A stretch of 64,000 nt of DNA from Robbsia andropogonis (GTDB taxonomy: Bacteria > Pseudomonadota > Gammaproteobacteria > Burkholderiales > Burkholderiaceae), in assembly GCF_000970345.1 (NCBI RefSeq), contig NZ_LAQU01000007.1, positions 124,001 through 188,000 on the forward strand, read 5' to 3'. Position numbers and translations under genes: made by a program. Numbering within the stretch: the first letter of the stretch is position 1; the number at the start of each line of letters is the position of its first letter. This document shows positions 18,186-28,467 of the stretch, piece by piece. The notes below the pieces were generated by a model. The model was given only the letters and a program-made list of their open reading frames with translations. It searched no databases and was not told the DNA's origin.

Positions 18186-18959
18186 TTACTTGCGCAGGAA
18201 AACAAGATCCCAGACGCCGTGGCCGAGATTCAGGCCGCGTTGCTCGAACTTGGTTGTCGGCCGATAGTCCGGGCGCGGCGCGTAGTCCGCGACGGTATTG
18301 CGAAGGTCGGCGTTGCCACGCAGCACATCGAGCATCTGCTCCGCGTACGGTGCCCAGTCGGTGGCCAGATGCAGATAACCGCCGGAACGGAGCTTACGTG
18401 CCAGCAATGCGACGAAGGGCGGTTGCACCAGGCGCCGCTTGTTATGACGGGCTTTATGCCAGGGATCGGGGAAGTAGATATGTACGCCGTCGAGCGTGCC
18501 GTCATCGATCTGCTGTTCGAGGACTTCCACGGCGTCATGCTGAATGATCCGCACGTTCGGTAAGGCACGTTCCTCAATCAGCTTCAGCAAGGCGCCGACA
18601 CCGGGCTCATGCACTTCCACGCCGATGAAGTCGTCGCCTGGACGGCGTGCGGCAATCTCCGCGGTGGTTGCGCCCATGCCGAAACCGATCTCGAATATGC
18701 GGGGTGCGGTGCGACCGAAAACGGCCGGCCAGTCGATGAGACGTGCGTCGTGCGGTAAGACGAAGCGGGCACCTAATTCGTCGATGGCGCGTCGCTGGCC
18801 GGTGGAGAGCCGTCCGGCGCGTGTGACGAAGCTACGAATGCGCCGGCGATGAGGCGCGCCATCAACCGTGTCGGGGGCGAGGTCTTCGGAAGCGTCGGCG
18901 GGCTGAGTGCCGTCGGCGTTCTGGTCGGCGTCGAGAGGGGAGTGCGGGGTGGCGGTCAT
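18186..18959 (-). CDS. trmB: tRNA (guanine-N7)-methyltransferase
   Basis: Methylates G46 of tRNA using SAM. The 257-residue protein has a variable 40-residue acidic N-terminus, then [20 protein letters not shown], the SAM-binding [16 protein letters not shown], and the TrmB-specific [20 protein letters not shown] and [16 protein letters not shown]. It converges with uppP, with stops ten bases apart. ATG 18959 is the only good start. Confidence 0.96.
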   Translation of the reverse strand: MTATPHSPLDADQNADGTQPADASEDLAPDTVDGAPHRRRIRSFVTRAGRLSTGQRRAIDELGARFVLPHDARLIDWPAVFGRTAPRIFEIGFGMGATTAEIAARRPGDDFIGVEVHEPGVGALLKLIEERALPNVRIIQHDAVEVLEQQIDDGTLDGVHIYFPDPWHKARHNKRRLVQPPFVALLARKLRSGGYLHLATDWAPYAEQMLDVLRGNADLRNTVADYAPRPDYRPTTKFEQRGLNLGHGVWDLVFLRK

Positions 18960-19224
18960 GCTGTCGTTCTGGCGCGCTTACCGTGCCGCCAATGCGCGGC
19001 GATGAGGGTAAGCCATCGAAAACCCAAGACTTTACCCGGTATCGGGGACGACGGGAAGCGTGCCGACGTCGACCGCTCGCGGTAAGATCGCGCGATGAGC
19101 CGTTCCGCGTCCGGGGCGGTAACGTACCGTTCGCAGGTAGGGGTCATATCGGATCGCGTGGACCCGCGGCGGTGCAGCAAGGGAGACATGCAGCGTGAGA
19201 CTTTCGAATCGAGGTGAGTGGGAA

Positions 19225-19878
19225 ATGACCGAGTCCAGCGCGCTGGACATCGTTGCTGAAAACGGCCAGGCGGAAGCAGTGCAACGATCAAGTGCCTGTT
19301 CGGACAGGGGGCGTGCCCGACGGCGCATGCTGCAGATCGGCGTGTTCGGTGCGTTATCAAGTGTGCTGCCGTTGGGAGCGTGCGCGACGTTCCCGTTCAT
19401 CCCATCGCATTACACCTTTACACTGGCGCAGATTCAGCAAGCCGTGGCCCGGCGCTTTCCGATTCGGCGGCAAGTTTCAGGTTTGCTCGACCTCCTGGTG
19501 GACCAGCCGCTCGTGGGTACGCGCCCTGATCAGAACCGGATGGCGGTTGCCGCCCATGCGCACATCCAAAGCCCGTTGCTCCAGGCGCCCGCCGACGGCC
19601 GTTTCTCGGTGACCGCCGCCATTGCGTACGATGCGCAACGCATGGCGGTCGTGCTGCGTCAGCCGTCGATCGAGAGTCTCGATTTTCCGGATCTGAATCC
19701 GGGCTATCGTGGGGAGGTTCGGGCGGCCTTGGACCTTGCCGTCGCGCAGTTGCTGGAAGGCTATCCCATCCACACGTTCAAGCCGGAAGAGCTGTCGTTT
19801 GCCGGCGTCCGCTACGCGCCTGCGGATATTACCGTCGAACCCCTGGGCGTGCGCGTGAAGATCGCCGAACAGACCTGA
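19225..19878 (+). CDS. DUF1439 family lipoprotein
   Basis: The 217-residue protein has a lipoprotein signal with a basic RARRRMLQ start, a hydrophobic core and lipobox LGAC. The mature part YTFTLAQIQQAVARRFPIRR begins the DUF1439 (YceB-like) domain of outer-membrane-bound proteins of unknown function; FSVTAAIAYDAQRMAVVLRQ and QLLEGYPIHTFKPEE follow. The ATG at 19225 has GGTGAG upstream; an in-frame GTG at 19195 is an alternative. No functional partner is visible. Confidence 0.85.
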   Translation: MTESSALDIVAENGQAEAVQRSSACSDRGRARRRMLQIGVFGALSSVLPLGACATFPFIPSHYTFTLAQIQQAVARRFPIRRQVSGLLDLLVDQPLVGTRPDQNRMAVAAHAHIQSPLLQAPADGRFSVTAAIAYDAQRMAVVLRQPSIESLDFPDLNPGYRGEVRAALDLAVAQLLEGYPIHTFKPEELSFAGVRYAPADITVEPLGVRVKIAEQT

Positions 19879-19975
19879 CGTCGCGGGCGCATGGCGTGCG
19901 CGAATCGGCGTCCCAAGGCCTGACCTGAGCGCTCAAAGACAGTCACAAAGGCAACGGCGCGGGTGTGATGGGCGC

Positions 19976-20734
19976 CTAGCGCTGCGGCGTGGCCCGCTCC
20001 AGCGCATCGGGGAGCGTGCGTTCCATGGTGAACTGGAAGCGCTCGAAGATCGTGGCAACCGTTGTGAAATTGCTGGCGCCAACGGCAAGCGACACCGCCT
20101 GGCTGACGTGCGTTCGCACTGCTTGCGTAACAGGGTCGACCAGGCGCGACGGCGACAGGGTGGCCGGCAACGAAGCGACGGCACTGACGGTGCGTGCAAG
20201 CCACACGGGTGGCCTGGAAATAGCCGCCTTGCGCAGCGATGATACGGTGGCGGCGATCGGTGTGGCCGACGCGGCATCTGGCTTCGCTGCCGGGACCGCG
20301 CGCGGGAAACCGACCAATTGCGCCAGCGTCCCGGCGAGCAATAACGTCGTCGTGTCGTCCGAAACGGTCTCGACGACAACCATGTCCTCATTGCCCATCG
20401 CCGCGGCGCGTGTCGTCTGGTCTTGCCAGGCATGAAAGCCGATGACGGCCCCGATGGCGGCAATCGCCAGCGCACCGACGGTCAAGCGCAGCCCTCGGCG
20501 CATCATGCTGTGGGCACCGCGCAGGCCGTGATCGACGATCGATTCGCTACGCGTGTACATCGCCTTGTCGTAGGCGGAGTCGATTTCGGGATCAGTCGAG
20601 CGTCGGGCTTCCGTGACGATGTGAAAGTGCGGCCGCCGGTTGGGCGCGGCGTTAAACGCTTGCTCGCTCTGACGGAGTGTGCTGCCGCAAGGCGGGGGCG
20701 AAAGTTGACGCGTCATTCGTGAACGATTCAGCAT
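19976..20734 (-). CDS. hypothetical single-pass membrane protein
   Basis: I do not recognise this 252-residue protein. It has a hydrophilic N-terminal part (about 1-80), one clear membrane helix LTVGALAIAAIGAVIGFHAW and an Ala/Thr/Val-rich C-terminal region of low complexity. An acidic N-terminal segment before one membrane helix recalls small membrane proteins of the DUF3619 type found near sigma factors in betaproteobacteria, but the similarity is only in layout. Start is uncertain: ATG 20734, 20716 or later. The gene converges with the DUF1439 lipoprotein gene. Confidence 0.5.
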   Translation of the reverse strand: MLNRSRMTRQLSPPPCGSTLRQSEQAFNAAPNRRPHFHIVTEARRSTDPEIDSAYDKAMYTRSESIVDHGLRGAHSMMRRGLRLTVGALAIAAIGAVIGFHAWQDQTTRAAAMGNEDMVVVETVSDDTTTLLLAGTLAQLVGFPRAVPAAKPDAASATPIAATVSSLRKAAISRPPVWLARTVSAVASLPATLSPSRLVDPVTQAVRTHVSQAVSLAVGASNFTTVATIFERFQFTMERTLPDALERATPQR

Positions 20735-21144
20735 GGCACGCGGGTGTCGACAGGACGCATCGATACTACGAGCCGGTCAGGTAACAAGGTCATGCCGGAT
20801 GTCCTGGAACATGAAGCATCAAGGACATGATGGCGGACTGCCTATCGGTCGCGAGCGCATGCTCGACGCACCGTCTTTCGCGATGTCCTTCTTCGCGGTA
20901 CCCGGCGAGCCGCCGGATGACGCAACTTTGAGCAGTCATGCAATGGTCTGCCGGTATCGCCTGCCAAGTGTAGCGGCCTGTTAGATAAATCTGAAGAAAT
21001 TTGTGATAAAACAGCAACTTGCCGTGGCAGTGCGACGCAAAAATGCAACGCCTCGACGTTGTCATCGCCTTGTCGTACCGGCGGTATCACCTGTGCTCCC
21101 TGGCTGCCGGGACCGCATTTTCCTGGGTCTTTCCCGCCGCGGTA
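20735..21144. other. intergenic region, nothing recognised
   Basis: About 410 bases between two leftward genes. A short leftward frame across it has no conserved features, no ribosome site and mixed composition. The stretch 20970-21020 is AT-rich and may hold the promoter of the membrane-protein gene at 20734. Confidence 0.5.
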
Positions 21145-23165
21145 TCAATGTCCATCGCCGGCCATGTCTGGCGTGACGTTTTCACTGGCGTCGGGGTCCG
21201 GCGTCGTAACGGGGCGGGCATCATCGGCACCGTCGGAGGTCGATGCCGGCGTGTGATCACGCCTCTGGATATCGTCCTGTGCGGCCAAGGGCAATGGCCC
21301 GAGCCCTTGCGCATGAAAGCCCAGGCGGAAGATCTTGCCGCCAGCCTGGCCTTGCAGGGCCGGGTCCTCGGGGAAGGACGACAGTAACGGCATGATCGCC
21401 GATTGACCGACGATCGCGCGGCGACTTCGGTCCGCAGGCGCGAGCCCCCACATATCCTCGTACACCAGCGCGACCTGTTTGCCATCGACGATGCCGTTAC
21501 CCAAATAAAGCATCACATGGCCCGTAATATGGATGATCGTGAAGAACGGCCTGCCGTGCTTCATCAGGAAGCGTAGCCGGGCATCCTCGGAGCGATTCGA
21601 CAGGTCCACCATTCCCGGTCCTTCCACTTGAAACGAAGAGTGCCGGGGTAGTAACAGCCCGAACGGCATCATCATGTCGAGCAGTTCGAGCGAGCAATCG
21701 TTATAGAACCCGCTTCCGCCCCAACCATAGGGGCGTCCCTGCAGTGCCTTCATCAGCCTCGCCATGTTTTGCGGCGTTGGAGACAGGGGCATCGGCTGCC
21801 ATTGCAGCTCCGGTGCGCGGGCCGTGACGATGACCGCGTGCCGATTGATATCCACGGCCGGTGCGAGTACGGTCCCCGGCGTTGGCCCTGCCGGTAGCAC
21901 GGTGCCCACCGGGGCGTGGAAGCGGAAGACGCCATTGCCATCACGCAGCGTCACATCGCGTGCGGTAACGGCGAGAAGCCGTGCGTAAGCGGCTTGACGC
22001 CAACGGCTTACAAAACGATCGTCGACCATGCCGATGGCCGTGGTGTGGACCCACCCGCCGAGACCGGGCGACATGACATAGGCCCAGGCGCGGTCGCGCG
22101 TGAGCGCAACGACGTATAACGGTGTGCCGGGCGCGATCGCCGAGTCCTGCAGGTTGTCGAATGGATAGCCTTCACCGGGCAGGCGCGGGTCATAGAAGTA
22201 CGGATCATCGGTGGGCAGCAAGCGTATCGCGGCCTGGACGACGGAGATCGCACGGCGAGCGGGGCGGTAGCCGCCGCTGGCGCGATCATCGCTGTCCGAC
22301 GCGATACGGTCACCAGGGCGCTCGTCGCGATGCGCCTGACCGTTCCGTATCGTGATGCCGTCACCATCGGATGCTGCCGTCGCGTCGCCGTCCTTTCCGA
22401 GCAAAATCGACGGCAGGTCGATATTCGCGCGTATGGCACCGATCCAGCTAGCGGGATGCGGTCGCAGATTCGCGCCAAAGCCTTCGCGTGGGCCATCCGG
22501 TGAGAACGTCCGCAACCTTGCCTCGATCCGGGCGGCCAGTGCTATCCGACCCAGTGGGTTCACGGTATCAGCAACGAAGGCGGCGTCCCATGGCGATCGG
22601 GTCGATGTGGTAGCGCGCGCGTCTCCGGACGTTGAAACGGGACCATCCTGTGCCCCGAAATAGGTTGCAAGCAACGATTGCATGGCACGCTGCTGCTGAT
22701 CAGCAGGTAGCAGCGCAACACGATAATCCGCCCGGGAGGGGCGATCCAGCGATCGACATCCTGATCGTAACGGTCCATCGGGAAGACGGATGCTGTGGCG
22801 CTCAGTACCGTTTCCCGTGGCACCGTGCCGTCGATTGCCGCAGGCGGCGGAACGTAAGCAGATGACGGTGCGGAGACCGTCGCCTCGTCCGCGCGGGATG
22901 CCTTGCCCGGCTGCGATGTCGGACTGGCGCAGGCGGCCAGTAGCGCCATACCGAGCATGCAGCAGGTACGGCGTATGGTAAATGTGACAGTCCATTCTGG
23001 CTTGGCGCCGCGTGGAAGCGCTTCTGGCGATGCAGCAAATGTGCGCAAGAGGGGCGGAAGTCCCGCAGGCGCGGAAGCCGGTGAGGGCGAAGACGATATC
23101 GACTGGTCACGGTCTTTCCTTGCTCGTGTCACCCTTTTTTCAATTTGCAACATTTCCTTGCGCAT
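21145..23165 (-). pseudogene. SH3 / NlpC-P60 (C40) peptidase lipoprotein, interrupted by one-base frameshift
   Basis: Two overlapping frames together encode a periplasmic cell-wall peptidase of the SH3b1-NlpC/P60 type. The 5' frame has a lipoprotein signal (MLGMALLAACASPT) and the family start VFPMDRYDQDVDRWIAP. The 3' frame continues SRADYRVALLPADQQQRAMQ, SH3-like segments (GTPLYVVALTRDRAWAYV) and a catalytic Cys in PYGWGGSGFYNDCSLELL and His in HITGHVMLYLG. They join perfectly if one C is added to the four-C run (plus-strand G run 22738-22741), giving an open frame from 23165. The true start is unclear because the signal peptide lacks a well-placed ATG. It is either a sequencing error or a real inactivation. 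Confidence 0.8.
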
Positions 23166-23272
23166 CCTTTCTCGGCTTTTCGATACAGTAGCCCTGTGTT
23201 CAGTGCGTGCCGCGTTCCGAAGAGTAGGGAAGCTCGGGCGTGATCGGGCGGCTGGACATCGGGAGATATATC

Positions 23273-23560
23273 GTGATCAAGCGTTCCATCGTATCAGCCG
23301 CTGCCGTGTTGCTCGGCAGTGCGGCACTTTTTGCAGCAGCGCCGGCGCAGGCGCACGTTTCGGTCGGCATTGGCATTGGTTTGCCGGGTTACTATGCACC
23401 GCCGCCGGTGTATTACGCGCCACCACCGCCGGTCTACTATGCGCCACCGCCGCCGGTGTATTACGGTCCGCCGCCCCCGCCGGTCTATTATGGCGGGCCA
23501 TACTGGCATCATCGGCCCGACTGGCGCCGTGGTCCGCCGCCGCCGGGCTGGTACCGCTGA
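23273..23560 (+). CDS. secreted Tyr/Pro-repeat protein
   Basis: A 95-residue exported protein of unknown function. A signal peptide (VLLGSAALFAAAPAQA, cleaved after AQA) is followed by HVSVGIGIGLPGYY and tandem units of the type VYYAPPPP, four to five copies, ending HHRPDWRRGPPPPGWYR. The GTG at 23273 is chosen because GGGAG sits eight bases upstream and it gives a normal signal peptide. Similar short YAPPP proteins are widespread in Burkholderia envelopes. Slippage in the repeats could vary the length. Confidence 0.8.
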   Translation: MIKRSIVSAAAVLLGSAALFAAAPAQAHVSVGIGIGLPGYYAPPPVYYAPPPPVYYAPPPPVYYGPPPPPVYYGGPYWHHRPDWRRGPPPPGWYR

Positions 23561-23575
23561 TAACGAGGAAAAACC

Positions 23576-23603
23576 ACTGGCGGGGCAATCGATGCCCGCC
23601 AGT
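23576..23603 (-). terminator. terminator of ubiD
   Basis: Inverted repeat ACTGGCGGG / CCCGCCAGT (9 bp, 10-base loop) followed on the minus strand by GGTTTTT. It lies just past the ubiD stop and may also serve the convergent upstream gene weakly. Confidence 0.75.
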
Positions 23604-23612
23604 ACAATGGAT

Positions 23613-25283
23613 TTAAAAGCCCAGATTCTTACAGAGACTGTCCACACGCGCCTTCACCGTCTCGTCCATCACGATCGGCAATCCCCATTCGCGCTCTGTC
23701 TCACCAGGCCATTTATTGGTCGCGTCGATCCCCATCTTCGAGCCCAGGCCGGCGACCGGCGAGGCAAAGTCCAGATAGTCGATTGGCGTGTTGTCAACGA
23801 GCAGCGTGTCCCGTGACGGATCGACGCGGGTCGTAATGGCCCAGATGACTTCCTTCCAGTCCCGGATTTTCACGTCCTCGTCCACGACGATAATGAACTT
23901 CGTGTACATGAACTGCCTGAGAAAGCTCCATACACCGAACATGACCCGCTTTGCATGGCCGGGATAGCTCTTCTTCATCTGCACGACGGCCATCCGATAG
24001 CTGCATCCTTCCGGCGGCAGGTAGAAGTCCGTGATTTCCGGAAATTGCTTTTGCAGTAGCGGCACGAAAATCTCGTTGAACGCTACCCCCAGGACTGCCG
24101 GCTCGTCGGGTGGTTTTCCCGTGTGCGTCGAGTGATAGATCGGATCGCGTCGGGTTGTCATGCGTTCGACGGTGAACACGGGGAACCACTCCTGTTCGTT
24201 GTAGTACCCGGTATGGTCGCCGAATGGTCCTTCCAATGCATGTTCGTAGGCAGCGGTGGGTCCCTGTGACGGCCGCGGCGGTGCGCCGGGTGCGTCCGGC
24301 GTCGTCGCGGCGGTGCGCGCATCGTGCGCTTGAGGATAAATGAAGCCTTCCAGAATGATTTCGGCGCGTGCGGGCACCTGCAGCCCTTCGAGGCCGGGCG
24401 TCAGGCAACGCGCCAGCTCGGTGCGTGCCCCGCGCAGGAGGCCAGCGAACTGGTACTCGGACAACGTGTCGGGAACCGGGGTCACCGCACCGAGGATGGT
24501 GGCCGGATCAGCCCCCAACGCGACTGCAACGGGGTAGGGCTTGCCAGGGTTCGCCGCGGCAAATTCACGGAAGTCCAGGGCGCCGCCCCGGTGCGCGAGC
24601 CAACGCATGATCAACTTGTTGCGACCGATCTTCTGCTGCCGATAGATGCCCAAATTCTGCCGTGGCTTGTTCGGACCGCGTGTGATCGTCAAGCCCCAGC
24701 TCAACAGCGGCGCCACATCGCCGGGCCAGCAGTGTTGGATCGGCAGCGCGTCCAGGTCGACATCGGCACCTTCCATCACGACTTCCTGGCATGGCGGGCC
24801 CTTGACGATCTTCGGCGCCATGTCCCACACGGCCTTGGCCAATCCCGCAAGGCGTCCGATGTCTTTCAACGCCCGTGGCGGTTCCGGCTCCTTCAGCGCA
24901 GACAGCAAGCGACCAACGTCGCGTAGTGCTTCGAGCGTTGCCGTATCGCTGCCGATATTGACGCCTGCCGACAGCGCGCCCACGCCACCATGGGTCGCGT
25001 CCTGGCGCACGGGCGCATCGATTCCCATCCCCAGGGCGACCCGGCGCGTGGTGCCGAAAAGATTGCCGAGTACCGGCATTGTCGACTTGCCCGTGCTGGT
25101 GCTCGTCCCGACACTACTCGCGCCATGTACCTGTTCGAATAACAGCGCCGGGCCGCCGGCTTGCAATGCCCGTTCACACACCTGCGTGATTTCCAAGTGC
25201 GTCGACACGCCTGCTCGCACGCGTCGCAATTCGCCAAGGCGCTCGAGCTGCCCCGCGAAATCCCGCAGATCCTGGTATTTCAT
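23613..25283 (-). CDS. ubiD: UbiD family decarboxylase (polyprenyl-4-hydroxybenzoate carboxy-lyase)
   Basis: A prenylated-FMN-dependent decarboxylase of ubiquinone synthesis. The protein is 556 residues, slightly longer than the usual 490-520 because of an Ala/Thr/Pro-rich insertion near residue 320-345 ([19 protein letters not shown]). It begins [20 protein letters not shown]. Conserved blocks include [59 protein letters not shown] and [23 protein letters not shown] 25283 is chosen over an in-frame upstream GTG or ATG because the family starts MKYxDLRDF. No ubiX is visible in the window. Confidence 0.95.
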   Translation of the reverse strand: MKYQDLRDFAGQLERLGELRRVRAGVSTHLEITQVCERALQAGGPALLFEQVHGASSVGTSTSTGKSTMPVLGNLFGTTRRVALGMGIDAPVRQDATHGGVGALSAGVNIGSDTATLEALRDVGRLLSALKEPEPPRALKDIGRLAGLAKAVWDMAPKIVKGPPCQEVVMEGADVDLDALPIQHCWPGDVAPLLSWGLTITRGPNKPRQNLGIYRQQKIGRNKLIMRWLAHRGGALDFREFAAANPGKPYPVAVALGADPATILGAVTPVPDTLSEYQFAGLLRGARTELARCLTPGLEGLQVPARAEIILEGFIYPQAHDARTAATTPDAPGAPPRPSQGPTAAYEHALEGPFGDHTGYYNEQEWFPVFTVERMTTRRDPIYHSTHTGKPPDEPAVLGVAFNEIFVPLLQKQFPEITDFYLPPEGCSYRMAVVQMKKSYPGHAKRVMFGVWSFLRQFMYTKFIIVVDEDVKIRDWKEVIWAITTRVDPSRDTLLVDNTPIDYLDFASPVAGLGSKMGIDATNKWPGETEREWGLPIVMDETVKARVDSLCKNLGF

Positions 25284-25493
25284 ATCGCTCCGCAGACGTC
25301 CCCCCGAAGTTCCGGGGCAAAAGACCCTCATTTTACCTGTGTAACGAACAATGACACTGTCGTCGCGGGCAAGTCCGCGTTGCCACCGACGGATGCCCGG
25401 ACGGCAAGGCGATTCCGGGGTTTTTCCGGATTTTGGGTTTGGTAGAAGTGTAACCTTTATTACTAAAAGTCATCAAAATGACACTTGTTAGTG

Positions 25494-25521
25494 TTGACCG
25501 TGCGGGATCGCCTGTTAGAAT
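25494..25521 (+). promoter_or_regulatory. candidate sigma-70 promoter
   Basis: TTGACC (25494-25499) and TAGAAT (25516-25521) are separated by 16 bases, a good match to the -35/-10 consensus, in a locally AT-rich stretch. Transcription would start near 25528 and run through the structured region into the lytic transglycosylase gene, or make a separate small RNA. Confidence 0.6.
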
Positions 25522-25741
25522 CCGCTGTCGACTACACGGGCGTTATCCACGCCAAGGTTATTCCCGGGGTTCCCGCGCCGCACTGAGTCAACGTGCACGT
25601 GGGCCAGGAATGCGGTCTTTCGCCCCCCGCCACCCCAATGCTGTGCGGGCGAACACACCGGCGCCAGACGAAAATTCCGCAACTGTTTTAAAGTGGTATG
25701 CGGTCTTATCGTTCTACAAAGGCGCCGGATTCCGATCCGCG

Positions 25742-25921
25742 GCTTTCTTCGATGTGCCATATGGCACGCGTGGCCCGGGCATGCAATGCCCGGTTACGGA
25801 AGAAAGCGGCAGGCAGCCGCACCGTCCTTGGACGTTGCTGCCTGATCTGGAGGGTTGTCCGGCGGTGCCAACTGGGTTTGTATCGGCGCGGATCTCGTAT
25901 CCGCACCGCGCACCCCGGACA
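25742..25921 (+). ncRNA. candidate structured RNA or long leader before the lytic transglycosylase gene
   Basis: No coding frame with conserved features covers 25284-26038. Within it a 180-base stretch folds compactly by eye. A 9-bp stem GCTTTCTTC/GAAGAAAGC (25742-25750, 25799-25807) encloses two hairpins, GTGCCATATGGCAC (25754-25767) and CCGGGCAT-GCA-ATGCCCGG (25775-25793), as a three-way junction. Next is CAGGCAGC/GCTGCCTG (25810-25817, 25837-25844) with an inner GTCC/GGAC stem. Last is TGTCCGG/CCGGACA (25856-25862, 25915-25921) enclosing GCGGAT/ATCCGC. I cannot match it to a named RNA family. It may be a leader controlling the downstream gene or a free RNA; 6S RNA was considered but not demonstrated. 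Confidence 0.45.
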
Positions 25922-26038
25922 TCTTCCAAGCCGTGATTCGGCATGCGTGACAGGTCTTTCCACCTGGAGAGACGGGGCTTTTGTTGCCTGATTGTCGGCG
26001 TGTCCGGGTCCCGGCGCCTTGAGAGGGAGACTCGATAT

Positions 26039-27136
26039 ATGGACATAGCAGTTTCTGGCCAGCCGGCCAGGCGTGTCCCCGATGCCGTGCGTGCGCTCGT
26101 GCGTCGGGGAACGCGGGTAGGACACCAGTGCGCCAGCGTCATCGGCCTGGTGGCGATCGTCAGTGCCATGGCATTGTGGATGCAACCGGCTTGGCGCACG
26201 GCGCTGGCCGCGAAGTTCCTGCATTCGGCCAATGCTGCTTCGCGTGACGATGCAAGCAATATCGCTGCTTTAAGTTTCTTGTCGGCGGCCAATGCCAGCG
26301 CCCGCCCGTCCGCCGATGCCGCTGCGTTGCATGCGGCGGCTTTACTTCCCACGGGCTCGAATGCGGCCGATGCCACGCAGACACCGTCGCTTGGTGTGTT
26401 TGGCGCGCCGCTCGATCCGAGCAATCTGCCGTCGGTAGTGCGATCGACGCGGACGATGCAAGTGGTTGCCGATGCGCGATATGACCGTTTCGGGGCAACA
26501 TCGGGTCGTGATCAACAGCGCATCGCCGTGGCCATCGCCCAGCGATATCATGTCGCCCAGGAGCCGATCAATGTGCTGGTGCACGCCGCGTTCCAGACGG
26601 GGCGTGACGTCGGTCTCGATCCGCTGCTGTTGCTGGCGGTGATGGCGGTGGAATCCGGCTTCAATCCCTACGCCGAAAGCGGTGTGGGCGCGCGCGGCCT
26701 GATGCAGGTGATGCCGGTCGTGCATGCGGACAAGTTCGACTATTACGGCGGCCCGCAGGCGGCGCTCGAGCCGGTACCGAATCTCCGCGTCGGTGCATTG
26801 ATCCTGAAGGATTACATAATCCAGACGGGTACGATCGCCGGTGGCTTGCGTCGTTATGTCGGTTCGACCGCCACGGGTGATAACGGCTATGGCACGCGCG
26901 TATTATCGGAGCGTGACAAGTTGCGCGACATCTTGCGCAGTGGTGGAACGGTGACAGTGAAGCGTGCCGCGCCGATACTGACCGCCTCCGCAAAACCGAA
27001 AGCCGCGCCGATGACCAATTCGCCGCATGACGGAACAGCGGCGAATGTGACCGGTGCCTTGCATGGCAACGATGCGATCAAGCCGGTGGCTGACAAACAG
27101 ACACTAGCCGCGCCGGTGGCTTCCAGTAATACCTGA
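26039..27136 (+). CDS. lytic transglycosylase (SLT domain)
   Basis: A periplasmic muramidase that cleaves peptidoglycan with 1,6-anhydro-muramic formation. The 365-residue protein has an N-terminal membrane helix (about 43-60, ASVIGLVAIVSAMALWM) and an Ala/Ser-rich linker. The SLT domain from about 165 to 300 contains LLLAVMAVESGFNPYAESGV, where Glu near residue 205 is catalytic, then GARGLMQVMP, LEPVPNLRVGALILKDYI and TGDNGYGTRVL, which closes the family's NYGxRV-type motif. The C-terminal 70 residues are low complexity. ATG 26039 follows GAGGGAGA. A long, possibly structured leader precedes it. Confidence 0.92.
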   Translation: MDIAVSGQPARRVPDAVRALVRRGTRVGHQCASVIGLVAIVSAMALWMQPAWRTALAAKFLHSANAASRDDASNIAALSFLSAANASARPSADAAALHAAALLPTGSNAADATQTPSLGVFGAPLDPSNLPSVVRSTRTMQVVADARYDRFGATSGRDQQRIAVAIAQRYHVAQEPINVLVHAAFQTGRDVGLDPLLLLAVMAVESGFNPYAESGVGARGLMQVMPVVHADKFDYYGGPQAALEPVPNLRVGALILKDYIIQTGTIAGGLRRYVGSTATGDNGYGTRVLSERDKLRDILRSGGTVTVKRAAPILTASAKPKAAPMTNSPHDGTAANVTGALHGNDAIKPVADKQTLAAPVASSNT

Positions 27137-27187
27137 GCCCGCACCCTTGCTCGGCCGTTCGCGCCACCACAGGTCCCGACGCGCATG

Positions 27188-28423
27188 CTATTCGGATTGC
27201 CTGAATAGCGCGCCCATCCGGGCAATCGCTTCCTCGATGCGTGGGAGCGCCGTTGCATAGGAAAAGCGCAGGTAGCGGCGGGGTGCATCGGCGCCGAAAT
27301 CCAATCCGGGCACGGCAGCCACGCCGGCTGCCTCGAGCAACGCGTGTGACAGCGCATCGGCATCATGGGCGTCGGGGTGACGCACCTTGCTGCAATCCGC
27401 GTAAACGTAGAACGCACCGTCGGGCACGACCGGCACGTCAAAACCGATTCCCTGTAACGCCGGCACCAGATAGTCCCGGCGCGCTTTCAAGGCGAGGCGC
27501 CGCGTTTCACAGATTTGCCGCGCCGCGGGCGTAAAGCAGGCCAGCGCGGCGTGCTGTGCCACGGTGGACGCGCAGATGAACAAATTCTGCGCGAGCTTTT
27601 CGAACGCCGGTACCCAGGCGGTAGGCGCGACGATCCAGCCGAGCCGCCATCCCGTCATCGCGAAATACTTCGAAAAACTGTTCACGGTAATGATGTCCTC
27701 GCCCAGTGCGAGTGCCGTCCGTGCCGGACCATCGTACGTCAATCCCTGATAAATCTCGTCGATGATGGTGACGCCTCGGTGCGCGCGCACGATGTCGACG
27801 ATGCGGGCGAGCTCCGTGGCCTCGATTGTCGTGCCGGTAGGGTTTGACGGCGATGCCAGAAGGACGCCCCGCGTCCGTGCGCCCCATCGATCAGCTAGGT
27901 CGCCCGCGGACAGTTGGAAGCGCTGTGCCGGCCCGCTTGGCACCATCGTGGGTACGCCACCAAATGCCGCGACAAAATGCCGGTTGCACGGATAACAAGG
28001 GTCGGGCATCAGGATTTCATCGCCTGCGTCGACCAGCGCCGCGCAGGCGAGCAATAGCGCGCCCGATGCGCCTGCCGTGACAATGATCCGCTCGCTCGCC
28101 ACGTGAACGCCGAACGCATCGAGGTAATACGATGCGATTGCCTCCCGTAGTGCCGGCAGACCTAGCGCGGGGGTGTATTGCGTAACGCCACGACGCAGTG
28201 CATCCGAGGCCGCCACGATGACGGGTTCCGGCGCCGTGAAATCCGGTTCGCCAATACTCATGTGGATGATGTCACGCCCGGCCTGCTCCAGCGCGGTAGC
28301 GCGCTTGACCAGTTCCATGACGTGGAACGGGGCGATCTCGTCGACCCGTCCGGCCAGGTGCGCCAGCGTGGCGGCGGATGATCCGACGCGGGCGTCGGAC
28401 GGCAATGCAAAATCGGTCAACAC
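27188..28423 (-). CDS. pyridoxal-phosphate aminotransferase, class I/II
   Basis: A fold-type I aminotransferase of 411 residues. It has the start IHMSIGEPDFTAPEPV, the cofactor-binding TAGASGALLLA, SPSNPTGTTIEATELARIVD (Asn and Pro binding the ring and carboxylate), IIDEIYQGLTYDG and the Schiff-base lysine in VNSFSKYFAMTGWRLGW. The C-terminal Arg of YLRFSYATAL binds the substrate carboxylate. It resembles the AspC/AlaA-like group, but the amino donor is not determinable. It is 44 bases behind nusB on the same strand, so probably co-transcribed with the rib-nusB group. Confidence 0.92.
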   Translation of the reverse strand: MLTDFALPSDARVGSSAATLAHLAGRVDEIAPFHVMELVKRATALEQAGRDIIHMSIGEPDFTAPEPVIVAASDALRRGVTQYTPALGLPALREAIASYYLDAFGVHVASERIIVTAGASGALLLACAALVDAGDEILMPDPCYPCNRHFVAAFGGVPTMVPSGPAQRFQLSAGDLADRWGARTRGVLLASPSNPTGTTIEATELARIVDIVRAHRGVTIIDEIYQGLTYDGPARTALALGEDIITVNSFSKYFAMTGWRLGWIVAPTAWVPAFEKLAQNLFICASTVAQHAALACFTPAARQICETRRLALKARRDYLVPALQGIGFDVPVVPDGAFYVYADCSKVRHPDAHDADALSHALLEAAGVAAVPGLDFGADAPRRYLRFSYATALPRIEEAIARMGALFRQSE

Positions 28424-28467
28424 GGCGCTCCAGGCACGCTACGAGGGTAAAACGGGATTCTCGCGAT

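Noticed and set aside
18956-19360. Leftward 134-codon frame upstream of trmB
   Set aside because: Overlaps the lipoprotein gene on the other strand, has no ribosome site and no motif.
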